Positions 7,920 to 16,353 of a stretch of DNA of 64,000 bases are shown here, in pieces; positions within the stretch are counted from its first letter, which is position 1; every line of letters begins with the position of its first letter. This DNA is from Leucobacter sp. CX169 (GTDB taxonomy: Bacteria; Actinomycetota; Actinomycetes; Actinomycetales; Microbacteriaceae), in the NCBI RefSeq assembly GCF_017161405.1, contig NZ_CP071051.1:2170001-2234000 (forward strand). Direction: 5' to 3'. The notes under the pieces are model-generated. The model was not told the DNA's origin, did no database searches, and saw only the letters and a list, made by a program, of their open reading frames with translations. A program made the translations under genes and the position numbers.

Positions 7920-9517
7920 CCCGCACTGTGGTGATCGGTGGCGGTATCGCCGGCCTCGCGACTGCCGGGCTGCTCGCTCGGGAAGGCCACGAGGTCGTCG
8001 TACTTGAACGACTCGAGCGCTTTGGCGGGCGCGTCGGCACTGTCGAACGAAACGGGTTCCGCTTTGACACGGGGCCGTCGTGGTACCTCATGCCGGGTGT
8101 CTTCGACCGTTTCTTCTCGCTCATGGGAACGAGCACCAGCGAGCAGCTCGATCTTCACGATCTCGACCCTGCCTATCGGGTGTTTCAAGAACCTGGCCCG
8201 GACGGAGGCGCGCCCCTCCCCGTCACTATTCCTCGTGGCCGGGAACGTGTGATTGCCGCCTTCGAGTCGCTCGAAAGCGGAAGTGGGCACACGCTCACTA
8301 CCTATCTCGATTCCGCGCGCACCACCACTGCGATGGCCGAGCGGTTCTTCCTCTACAACCCGTTCACTCGGCTACGTTCCCTGCTGAACCGTCAAGTTCT
8401 CGGCTCGCTCCCCAAGCTTGCACAGTTGCTCCTCACTCCACTTGATACCTATGTGGCGCGACGATTCCAGAACCCGGTGTTGCGCCAGATCCTGGGCTAT
8501 CCTGCAGTCTTTCTGGGGACCGCGCCCTCCGCTGCGCCCGCGATGTATCACCTGATGAGCACCCTCGACCTCGACGAGGGCGTTCAGTACCCGATGGGCG
8601 GATTCTCCGAGCTGGTGGAGCGAATCGAGGCACTCGCGCGCGATGCCGGCGCGACACTGATCAGCAGTGCTGAGGTCACCGCCATCACTACCGATCGGGA
8701 CGGCGAATCCCGCTCCAGTCGCCGTCCGTCAGTGACAGGAGTCCGCTGGCGTGACGCACATGGCGAGGTCCATTTCACCGCAGCCGACCTGGTTGTGTCG
8801 GGGGCTGATTTGCATCACACCGAGACAACTCTGCTGGAAACAGCAAATCAGAGTTACCCCGAACAGTGGTGGACGAAGCGAACGAGCGGGCCGGGGGCAG
8901 TGATCGTCCTCCTCGGCGTCCGCGGCGAGCTTCCTGAGCTCCCGCACCACTCTCTGTTCTTCACCCAGGACTGGCAGCACAACTTCGACGCCATCTTTGG
9001 GGGCCATCCGTCAATTCCGGATCCTGCCTCAATCTATGTGTGCAAGCCCAGTGCCACCGACCCCAGCGTCGCTCCGCCCGGACACGAGAACCTGTTCGTC
9101 CTCGTTCCGATCCCCGCCGATCCGGACATCGGCGCGGGAGGCGCAGACGGTGACGGCGACCCCCGGATCGAGCAGGCAGCAGATGCGGCCATCGACCAGA
9201 TCGCACAGTGGTCAGGTGTCACCGACCTTCAGGATCGAATCGTGTTGCGACACACTCTCGGGCCCGCTGACTTTGCGCGCGACTACCATTCGTGGCAGGG
9301 CGGCATGCTGGGGCCCGCGCATATCTTGCGACAGAGCGCGATGTTCCGCCCGCAGAACGCATCACCGCGGGTGGAGGGCTTGTACTACGCAGGCGGCACC
9401 ACCTCTCCCGGTGTCGGAGTACCGATGTGCCTGATTAGCGCAGAATTGGTGCTGAAGCATGTGCGCGGCGATCACAGCGCCGGGCCGACTCACGCGGGAC
9501 CGGAGGCCAAACGATAA
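7916..9517 (+). CDS. crtI: Phytoene desaturase (lycopene-forming)
   Basis: 533 residues from ATG 7916, chosen because it overlaps the crtB stop in an ATGA. The N-terminal dinucleotide-binding site is VVIGGGIAGLATAGLLA followed by the acidic VVVLERLERFGGRVGT; the C-terminal signature is GLYYAGGTTSPGVGVPMC, typical of bacterial CrtI. It performs the FAD-dependent multi-step desaturation of phytoene; lycopene is the expected product because a lycopene elongase and cyclase genes follow. The next ATG overlaps its stop (TAATG at 9515-9519). Confidence 0.95.
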   Translation: MTRTVVIGGGIAGLATAGLLAREGHEVVVLERLERFGGRVGTVERNGFRFDTGPSWYLMPGVFDRFFSLMGTSTSEQLDLHDLDPAYRVFQEPGPDGGAPLPVTIPRGRERVIAAFESLESGSGHTLTTYLDSARTTTAMAERFFLYNPFTRLRSLLNRQVLGSLPKLAQLLLTPLDTYVARRFQNPVLRQILGYPAVFLGTAPSAAPAMYHLMSTLDLDEGVQYPMGGFSELVERIEALARDAGATLISSAEVTAITTDRDGESRSSRRPSVTGVRWRDAHGEVHFTAADLVVSGADLHHTETTLLETANQSYPEQWWTKRTSGPGAVIVLLGVRGELPELPHHSLFFTQDWQHNFDAIFGGHPSIPDPASIYVCKPSATDPSVAPPGHENLFVLVPIPADPDIGAGGADGDGDPRIEQAADAAIDQIAQWSGVTDLQDRIVLRHTLGPADFARDYHSWQGGMLGPAHILRQSAMFRPQNASPRVEGLYYAGGTTSPGVGVPMCLISAELVLKHVRGDHSAGPTHAGPEAKR

Positions 9518-9849
9518 TGGGATACATCTATCTCCTATCCCTCCTCGGGGGGATCGCCTGCATGCTCCTGCTCGACTTTCGCTACCGCCTGTTCTTCTGG
9601 CACGACGCCCGGTCGGCAACAATTGTGACGCTCGTGGGTCTCGTGGTGATGCTCGCATGGGACCTCGCGGGAATCGGTTTGGGGATCTTTCTTCGCGGCG
9701 AGGGAGAGATCGCGACCGGGCTGCTCATCGCGCCAGAGCTTCCCATTGAAGAACCCTTCTTCCTCCTCTTCCTCGTGCTCTGCACCATGATTATCTACAC
9801 CGGACTTCGACGGATTCATGAGCGCCGAGCAGAGAGGCACGCGTCGTGA
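9517..9849 (+). CDS. crtYe: C50 carotenoid cyclase subunit (lycopene cyclase domain, CrtYe-like)
   Basis: 110 residues with three hydrophobic helices. MGYIYLLSLLGGIACMLLLD and FRYRLFFWHDAR are the conserved start of the heterodimeric lycopene cyclase domain, and LLIAPELPIEEPFFLLFL carries the PxE(E/D)xxF motif. In C. glutamicum and Micrococcus two such small subunits act together to cyclise the elongated C50 chain. The partner is the N-terminal part of the next gene, translated from an overlapping GTG. Whether beta, gamma or epsilon rings form cannot be read from sequence alone. Confidence 0.88.
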   Translation: MGYIYLLSLLGGIACMLLLDFRYRLFFWHDARSATIVTLVGLVVMLAWDLAGIGLGIFLRGEGEIATGLLIAPELPIEEPFFLLFLVLCTMIIYTGLRRIHERRAERHAS

Positions 9850-11060
9850 CCTATCTCTGGCTCGCGCTGCTCTTCGTCGTCGCGGCAGGGATCTCGGGAA
9901 TACTGCTCGTTCGTGTCCGTGGGACGCGGGAGTCAACTCGCACGCACTGGGCCATCGCAGGGGTGACGTTTCTTGTGCTGGCGGTCCTCACCGCGGTGTT
10001 CGACTCGGTAATGATTGGCATGGAGCTGTTCGACTTCGGCTCAGCGCACATCCTGGGAGTGCGCATCGGGCTCGCGCCTATTGAAGATTTTTCTTACCCG
10101 CTGGTCTGTGTGCTCTTGCTTCCCGCCCTGTGGCTCGCGCTCACGCGGGTGCGTGAAGCTCGGGGGCGTGAAGCGCGCGTTCCCACCCAGCGCCAAGGGC
10201 TGATATCCCAGGCCCTGCTGGCCTCGAGACCGGTGAGTTGGATCAACACGGCGTTCCCGTTCGCGGCGGCCTATCTCCTCACCACGCGTGAGATCGACTG
10301 GGTGCTCATCGTCGGCACGGTCTACTTCCTTATCCCATACAACCTCGCGATGTATGGCATCAATGATGTGTTTGACTACGCATCGGATCTGCAGAACCCG
10401 CGCAAGGGAGGTCTCGAAGGCGCGCTCCTCGCACCTCGGCTGCATCGTCCCTTGCTCTGGCTCGTTGCAGCGACGAATCTGCCGTTCCTGATTGTGTTGG
10501 CCGCCGCCGGCGGACCAGTCGTCTGGGTCAGTCTCGCCTTCAGCACCTTCACGGTGATCGCCTATTCTGCGCCAGGGCTCCGCTTCAAGGAACGCCCCAT
10601 CATTGATTCGATCACCTCGAGCACCCACTTCGTCAACCCCGCCATCGTCGGGCTGGCCCTTGCCGGCGTGGAGGTCACGCCGGGGCTCGTGATCGTCCTA
10701 GCGGCGTTCTTCCTGTGGGGTATGGCCGCGCACGCCTTCGGTGCGGTGCAAGATATCGTTCCGGATCGGGACGCCGGCATCGCGTCCATCGCCACGGTCT
10801 TCGGGGCACGGCGCACCGTCCGGCTGTCCGTTGCCCTCTGGTCCGTGGCGGGGCTCGCGATGCTCGCGACTGCCTGGCCGGGCCCCCTCGTATCGCTGGT
10901 GGCCATCCCGTACCTCCTGAACAGCCTGCCGTGGTGGAACGTCACGGAGAGCACCGCTGCGGACACCAATCGTTCCTGGCGGCGCTTCATTTGGTTGAAC
11001 TACGGTTCCGGGTTCTTGGTGACCCTCGCGCTGATCCTGCTGTGGATGCAAGGGCCCTAA
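9846..11060 (+). CDS. crtYf-crtEb: Fusion of C50 cyclase subunit (CrtYf-like) and lycopene elongase (CrtEb-like, UbiA family)
   Basis: 404 residues in one uninterrupted frame. Residues 1-105 are a second cyclase subunit (LTAVFDSVMIGMELFDFG, LGVRIGLAPIEDFSYPLV). Residues about 125-404 are a UbiA-type prenyltransferase with first aspartate motif INDVFDYASD and second motif QDIVPDRDAGIAS, matching lycopene elongases that add two C5 units. In C. glutamicum these are separate genes (crtYf, crtEb); I recall a fused form, LbtBC, from Dietzia. The GTG start overlaps the crtYe stop. It is the last crt operon gene and the following operon converges on it. Confidence 0.88.
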   Translation: MTYLWLALLFVVAAGISGILLVRVRGTRESTRTHWAIAGVTFLVLAVLTAVFDSVMIGMELFDFGSAHILGVRIGLAPIEDFSYPLVCVLLLPALWLALTRVREARGREARVPTQRQGLISQALLASRPVSWINTAFPFAAAYLLTTREIDWVLIVGTVYFLIPYNLAMYGINDVFDYASDLQNPRKGGLEGALLAPRLHRPLLWLVAATNLPFLIVLAAAGGPVVWVSLAFSTFTVIAYSAPGLRFKERPIIDSITSSTHFVNPAIVGLALAGVEVTPGLVIVLAAFFLWGMAAHAFGAVQDIVPDRDAGIASIATVFGARRTVRLSVALWSVAGLAMLATAWPGPLVSLVAIPYLLNSLPWWNVTESTAADTNRSWRRFIWLNYGSGFLVTLALILLWMQGP

Positions 11061-11133
11061 CGACCGGCCGGTCCTGGGGATGAGTCGCAGGATCCGCCGA
11101 GTCTGCCCGCAGCAGGCGCGACGGCGCGAGGCA

Positions 11134-12606
11134 TCAGTCGTGTTGCGGATCAGCCTGCATCGCGGTGGAGGTGATCCGGTTCACCATGCCGCTGAAAATG
11201 ATCCCGTGAAATGGCAGGATCGAAAACCAGTACAGTCGCCCAGCGAGTCCTCGGGGAAAGAAGATCGCGCGTTGTCGGTACAGTGAGCCATTGCCGTCGG
11301 GAAGCACTTCCATCTGGAGCCAGGCGAGACCGGGGAGCCGCATCTCGGCACGGAGCAGCAGTAGGCGTCCGCGTTCCAGACGCTCCACCCTCCAAAAGTC
11401 GAGCACTTCGCCAGTCTGCAATCGTTGCGGGTGGCGGCGGCCACGGCGAAGTCCCACCCCTCCGACCAATTTGTCCGCCCACCCCCGAAGCGCCCATGCC
11501 AACGGGAAGGAATACCAGCCGTTTGCTCCGCCGATCCCTTCGACGACGTTCCAGAGCTTCTCGGGAGTCGCGTCCGTCCTGCGCTCGCGGGAATCGGTGA
11601 AGACCGTGCGTCCGGCCCATTCCGGATCGCTGGGCAGCGGGTCACTGGGCGCATCGCCCACTGATGAGTTCTGCCAAGTGGTCTCGACGGCACCGGCATC
11701 CAGCTTCGCGAGCGCAAGTCGGACCGCTTGGCGGTAGCCGGTCAGGCCACCCTCGGGCGGCGGAATGAACTCGTCAATGTCGTGCTCGGTCATGACGCAG
11801 TCGTGTTGCAACGAGGCGATGATCGGAATGGCCAGTCTGCGCGGAATCGGAGTGACCAGGTTGACCCACTGCGAGGCGAGCCAGGGGGTCAGTACCGGTA
11901 GTGCTGCGATCGGCCGCTGACGCAGTCCCGCTTCAAGCGCGTACCCGTTCATCATCTGGCCGTAGCGCAGCACATCCGGTCCCCCGATATCGAACGCACG
12001 GCTGACTTCAGGAGGAAGCTCTGCGGCCGCAACGAGGTAGTACAAGACGTCGCGTACCGCGATCGGTTGGATGAAGTTGCGCACCCACTTCGGCGCCGGC
12101 ATGTATGGCAACACGTCAGTCAGGTGCCGGATCATCTCGAATGATGTCGACCCGGAGCCGATCACCACACCGGCCTGCAGCGCAACCGTGGGGACGCCAG
12201 AGGCAAGCAGGATCTCTCCCACCTGTTTGCGCGAGGCCAGGTGTTGTGACAGACGATGCCCTCGGGGGTAGAGCCCCCCGAGATAGACAATTCGCCCCAC
12301 CCCAAGCTGTGCCGCAGCCGTCGCGACGTTCCGAGCAGCACGGCCCTCAGCCACTGCAAAGTCGCCCTTGGTGCCCATTGAATGGACGAGATAGTAAACC
12401 ACGTCCTTGCCCGCGCAGGCTTCAGCCACCGTGTCTGGGTCGAGCAGGTCGCCTGCGACGATCGTCACTCGCTCTGCCCACGGCACGTCCAAGAGTTTCT
12501 GAGGCGATCGCACCAGTACCGTGACCTTGTACCCGGCGTCCAGCAGCCGAGGGACGAGTCGTCCACCGATGTACCCGGTTGCCCCAGTGACCAGAACACT
12601 CTTCAC
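11134..12606 (-). CDS. NAD(P)-binding SDR-type protein with C-terminal DUF2867 domain
   Basis: 490 residues. The N-terminus is an atypical short-chain dehydrogenase (VLVTGATGYIGGRLVPRLL, VVYYLVHSMG, GRIVYLGGLYP); from about residue 330 a DUF2867-type domain follows (WNVVEGIGGANGWYSFPLAW, GEVLDFWRVERLERGRLLLL, YRQRAIFFPRGLAGRLYWF). This pairing is common in actinobacteria, with no well-defined substrate. It is the third gene of a minus-strand operon after two glycosyltransferases, its ATG overlapping the upstream stop by 4 bp (12603-12606). A role in finishing or transporting a glycosylated lipid or carotenoid is an inference from context. Confidence 0.8.
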   Translation of the reverse strand: MKSVLVTGATGYIGGRLVPRLLDAGYKVTVLVRSPQKLLDVPWAERVTIVAGDLLDPDTVAEACAGKDVVYYLVHSMGTKGDFAVAEGRAARNVATAAAQLGVGRIVYLGGLYPRGHRLSQHLASRKQVGEILLASGVPTVALQAGVVIGSGSTSFEMIRHLTDVLPYMPAPKWVRNFIQPIAVRDVLYYLVAAAELPPEVSRAFDIGGPDVLRYGQMMNGYALEAGLRQRPIAALPVLTPWLASQWVNLVTPIPRRLAIPIIASLQHDCVMTEHDIDEFIPPPEGGLTGYRQAVRLALAKLDAGAVETTWQNSSVGDAPSDPLPSDPEWAGRTVFTDSRERRTDATPEKLWNVVEGIGGANGWYSFPLAWALRGWADKLVGGVGLRRGRRHPQRLQTGEVLDFWRVERLERGRLLLLRAEMRLPGLAWLQMEVLPDGNGSLYRQRAIFFPRGLAGRLYWFSILPFHGIIFSGMVNRITSTAMQADPQHD

Positions 12607-13937
12607 TGCGTTGTCCCTTCTGCGATGGGGTTCAGAGGCCGAACCCGTCCGGCGAGGGCGTGATGGCCCTCGCGCGCACGCAAGGTCGCTCCCAGGTCAT
12701 GCAGGGCACGGCGGGCGTCTTCGGGAAGGTTCAGCATGGAATCAATGGCGATTTTGATCTCGGCGACTGTGGCTTCATTGGGCGCCAATGCGGCCCCGAA
12801 CCCGATGCGTTCGAGGGCTTCTGCACCGGCAAACTGATCTGTAGAAAAAGGCAAGACGACGAGAGGTACGCCGAAAGTGAGGGCCTCCGTCACGCTGTTA
12901 TTGCCGCCATGCGTCACCCCCAACGCCGCTGCCCCCAGCAGCGTGACTTGCGGGAGGAACTCCCCCACCAACCAATGATCGGGGACATCTCCGAGATCCG
13001 CGATGTCTGCGGATCCATACGCAATAGCGGCACGAACGTTCGCCACCCGCAGCGCCTCGGCGACCTTACCGAGGACATCGCCGCGAACCGACAAAAAGCT
13101 GCCAAAACTGACGTAGACAAAGGGCTCGTCAGTGGCGGACAGCCATTCTTCGATGTGAGGTTCTGGCGTCTCTGCACGCACGGACGCACCAATGAACTGG
13201 TGCGCCGGAAGGTGCGCCAAACGATCTGGCGGCATGAGTTCCGCCGGGTAGTTGAAGACGAGGGGATCTCCGTGCTCGGCAAACGCGTTCGGAGAGGGCG
13301 CGCGGTTCGGCGCCAATTCTGCCAAGGCAGTGTTCCATTCGGAGGTAAACGACTGGCTCACTTGTTCACAGAGTTCACGCAATTCGGTGACTTGCTGCTC
13401 GCTGGGTGAGAACGCGGAGGGCCAAGCAGGGGGCAGCCCGTACACCTCGCCGGCGGCTGTCATCGGCAATGCGGTCGGGTGGCCCAGCACGACATCGACA
13501 TAATCAATCCCTGCGGCTACGAGCGCGAGTCGCGCGCTATAGGCCAGATGATCGACCATAATCGTCGTCGGATTCAGGTCTTCGACGATCGCTTGGACTG
13601 CCCGGGCTGTGGCGACCGGCTCCCACATGAGGTCGTTCAAACGGGCCTCCGCCTGGAACGACAGCGTCTGGATCATGCCCTCGCGGGTTGCAGCGAAGAA
13701 GCCTCGAAGCGCATCATCTTCGCCGTCTGGTTGCTCCTCGGCGCGAATGATCCCCGGGTTTGAGCCCCGGCTCAGCTGGAGACTGACATGTTCGTAACCG
13801 AAGGAGCGGACAATCGAAGCGGTGGCGGGTCCGGTCGCGACAACCACCCGCTCACCAGCCTCCAACCAGCTGCTTCCCAGCGCCGCGAGGGGGTAGAGAT
13901 GTGAGGCATAGTCGGGGCTAATAATCAGTAGCGTCAT
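12603..13937 (-). CDS. UGT/MGT-type glycosyltransferase (possible carotenoid glucosyltransferase)
   Basis: 444 residues of GT-B fold. The C-terminal donor-binding signature is VTHGGNNSVTEALTFGVPLV followed by PFSTDQFAGAEALERIGFG; the N-terminus MTLLIISPDYASHLYPLAALG matches acceptor domains of macrolide and zeaxanthin glucosyltransferases (CrtX family). FVYVSFGSFLSVRG is the strand before the donor site. It overlaps both neighbours by 4 bp. Next to a C50 carotenoid operon, glucosylation of the terminal hydroxyls is the simplest guess but is not proven by sequence. Confidence 0.82.
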   Translation of the reverse strand: MTLLIISPDYASHLYPLAALGSSWLEAGERVVVATGPATASIVRSFGYEHVSLQLSRGSNPGIIRAEEQPDGEDDALRGFFAATREGMIQTLSFQAEARLNDLMWEPVATARAVQAIVEDLNPTTIMVDHLAYSARLALVAAGIDYVDVVLGHPTALPMTAAGEVYGLPPAWPSAFSPSEQQVTELRELCEQVSQSFTSEWNTALAELAPNRAPSPNAFAEHGDPLVFNYPAELMPPDRLAHLPAHQFIGASVRAETPEPHIEEWLSATDEPFVYVSFGSFLSVRGDVLGKVAEALRVANVRAAIAYGSADIADLGDVPDHWLVGEFLPQVTLLGAAALGVTHGGNNSVTEALTFGVPLVVLPFSTDQFAGAEALERIGFGAALAPNEATVAEIKIAIDSMLNLPEDARRALHDLGATLRAREGHHALAGRVRPLNPIAEGTTQ

Positions 13938-16144
13938 GCGGTGCGCACCAGTTCTCTTCGTTGTGCTACGTCATCGCGGTGGACGTCGGAATAGATTCGC
14001 GTCAGGGCCTCGGCCATCGCCTCAACCGTGAAGCGTTCTTGCACGACGCCCCGAGAATAGGCAGCTCGTTCAGCGGTGGTTTCCGCGGCTGCGCAGTCCA
14101 AGGCGTCCTGCATTGCGCCGCGCAGTAACTCCAGATCCCAGGTCGTGGTCAAGAAGCCGGTTCGGCGCTGTTCCACATAGGTCGCTGGGCCACCGCCGTC
14201 AGGGGCCACCAGCAACAGCCCCGAGGCCATGGCTTCGAGAAGCGCCAGACCAAACTCCTCCTTCAGACTTCCGCACACGTAGACGCCACCCGGTGCGATG
14301 AATCCAGGCAATCCGATCCGGGTGGCCGCGATCCAGCGAGAAACGGTGGTGTTCGGGCGATGCCCCGAAAGCACAAGACCCGCTGCCATCCGATTCTCGG
14401 GATCTACCGTTTGGTCGATGCGAGTCAGTTGCTCGCGCTCATCGGCTGAGGGGTTTTCCAGATTTCCTCCGACGAGCAGGAGGTTCGCACGAAGGCTCAG
14501 ATCTGATCCGGCCCAGGCGGCAACGATCGAGGCCATGCCCTTCACCCGGTGGAATCTGCCGACACTGATGAGTACCGGTAGGCTCCGGCGTTCCCTCGGA
14601 AGCTCCTCGAGCAGTGCGCACAGTTCCGCGAGGGGAGCGCTCGGGGGGCCGCCATCGGCACAGGCTTCTGCTTCGCGCACTGCCTGGTCGATCACCGCCA
14701 GATCAATGCCTTCCGGAACCGTCGTGTGCCGTCCTGGTTCACTCCCCATGTCGATGCCCATGAGGTCTTGCATGTCATGTTGCAGGTTTGGTCGCGGGAA
14801 GAAGACATTGTGGGCTGAGTTGGCCGCCAACCGCTGGACCAGTCGGGCCCGGAACCAGAAGTGCTCTGCTTCGTCAATCGTGCCGAAATTTTGGCGGTGC
14901 AGCTTCCCTGACATGTCCAGGGAATTAATGAGACCATGCGGGTCTGGTGCCGCCGTGAAGATTACCGGTATGTCGAGCTCGCGCGCGACATCGAATGCCG
15001 CCAGGCTCCCCACGTCTGCCATCCGAAGATGAATCAGGTCCACGGGTCCTGCCGCCTTCAGGATCCGCGCAATGCCCCTGCGCGCTGCCACTCGCAGCGG
15101 CCAAGCATTCGTCGCCTGCATCGGCTCCTGTAGCAACGGAATGCGGCCGTACTGGTGGCCAGAACGTTCGTCTTCGATCGCGGACAAACTCTGTACGGCA
15201 TCGTCCACTCCACCTCTCGACAGTGTGATGACCCGCTTGATGGGCAGCTGCCGAGACGAGTCAGTACTCGAACTCCCAACACCTCTTTCTGAGCTACTGA
15301 CGAGCGCATCACCCAGTCGGACCAACAACGTGGCGATCCCACCAGTATCTCCGCTGCCCGCATGACGGAGCTCTGGGTCAATATCTGCGTGGAGAAATAG
15401 TTGGGCGACCGTAACTCCCGCCTCAGGAAGCGGCGTCGAACTTCCATTACGTGCTTCGTCGTGATTCGCCAAGTCAGTCAGGGCAAGTCGCGCCACCTCT
15501 CCGAGCGGCGCTTCTGCTTCAGCCAGCTGCGTCAGGCGTCGTTGGACTTCCTCGCTGCCCGCGCGTTCGCCTAACGCAGCGACAGCAGCCATCCTGACGG
15601 CGATCTCTTCACCTGTATCGCTGGCGATACGCAGCAGCGGTGCAGTCGCAATCGAGTGGTGCACCAGACCCAGAGTCTCGGCCAGTCGGTATCGGCTGGG
15701 CGCGTGCGTGAGGCTGAGTAGCGCACTTTCCAGACCGATGGCGACGAGTTCGGGAGAGGACCTCGCCCAGCCCTCGAGGGTGCGCTGGGCCAGCATCCCG
15801 ACAAAACCGCCCGCGATCACCAAACCGATGAGTCGCCCGATCGGCCCTGGGCGGGGGGCACGCGCATGCAGCGCCCAGGCCGCATGCTCTCGCACAAACC
15901 CGCGTTCGCTGGACAACAAGTCAGCGAGCGCTTCGTCGGACTCTTCGTCAGCGATGTTCGCGAGCGCGTGTATCGCCGCGATCGCAGAGATCTGGTCTGA
16001 AGATTCGATCGCACTCAGCAGGATCAGAACATTGCGTATTCCCCCGTCGCGGCTGGCCTCGACGGCGAGCTCGTCTGCCAGGCGGAGGACTTCGACGAGT
16101 CGATCAGCGCTCTGCACCGCTTCGAGACAGTTACGAACTCGCAT
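13934..16144 (-). CDS. HEAT-repeat / GT4-type glycosyltransferase fusion
   Basis: 736 residues. Residues about 20-260 are alpha-helical HEAT-like repeats (IAAIHALANIADEESDEALADLL, FVREHAAWALHARAP, IAVRMAAVAALGERAG). From about 290 a GT-B glycosyltransferase of the RfaB/GT4 type follows: ISVGRFHRVKGMASIVAAWAG, LVLSGHRPNTT, and the EEFGLALLEAMASGLL signature with the E-x7-E pair, then PDGGGPATYVEQRRTGFL. It is first in the minus-strand operon with the UGT and SDR-DUF2867 genes. HEAT repeats suggest a protein partner or scaffolding role. I know no characterised protein with this architecture in a carotenoid locus. Confidence 0.8.
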   Translation of the reverse strand: MRVRNCLEAVQSADRLVEVLRLADELAVEASRDGGIRNVLILLSAIESSDQISAIAAIHALANIADEESDEALADLLSSERGFVREHAAWALHARAPRPGPIGRLIGLVIAGGFVGMLAQRTLEGWARSSPELVAIGLESALLSLTHAPSRYRLAETLGLVHHSIATAPLLRIASDTGEEIAVRMAAVAALGERAGSEEVQRRLTQLAEAEAPLGEVARLALTDLANHDEARNGSSTPLPEAGVTVAQLFLHADIDPELRHAGSGDTGGIATLLVRLGDALVSSSERGVGSSSTDSSRQLPIKRVITLSRGGVDDAVQSLSAIEDERSGHQYGRIPLLQEPMQATNAWPLRVAARRGIARILKAAGPVDLIHLRMADVGSLAAFDVARELDIPVIFTAAPDPHGLINSLDMSGKLHRQNFGTIDEAEHFWFRARLVQRLAANSAHNVFFPRPNLQHDMQDLMGIDMGSEPGRHTTVPEGIDLAVIDQAVREAEACADGGPPSAPLAELCALLEELPRERRSLPVLISVGRFHRVKGMASIVAAWAGSDLSLRANLLLVGGNLENPSADEREQLTRIDQTVDPENRMAAGLVLSGHRPNTTVSRWIAATRIGLPGFIAPGGVYVCGSLKEEFGLALLEAMASGLLLVAPDGGGPATYVEQRRTGFLTTTWDLELLRGAMQDALDCAAAETTAERAAYSRGVVQERFTVEAMAEALTRIYSDVHRDDVAQRRELVRTA

Positions 16145-16353
16145 TCATCTCCCAATTCAAGCGTCATGAATCTTCAGCCTGGCGGCGAAAATCCCCCTCA
16201 AGTCACTGCTGTGTCCGAGTTTCCAGTCGTTCAGAGCAGTCCCTGCCTCTCGAAGACCGTGATTGATTGCCTAGCTATTGTCTCGTTTATCTAGGTACAT
16301 TGGCAACAAGGCCCTCATCTCGTCCGTCACCCGCCACAGCGAGGAACATAGTT

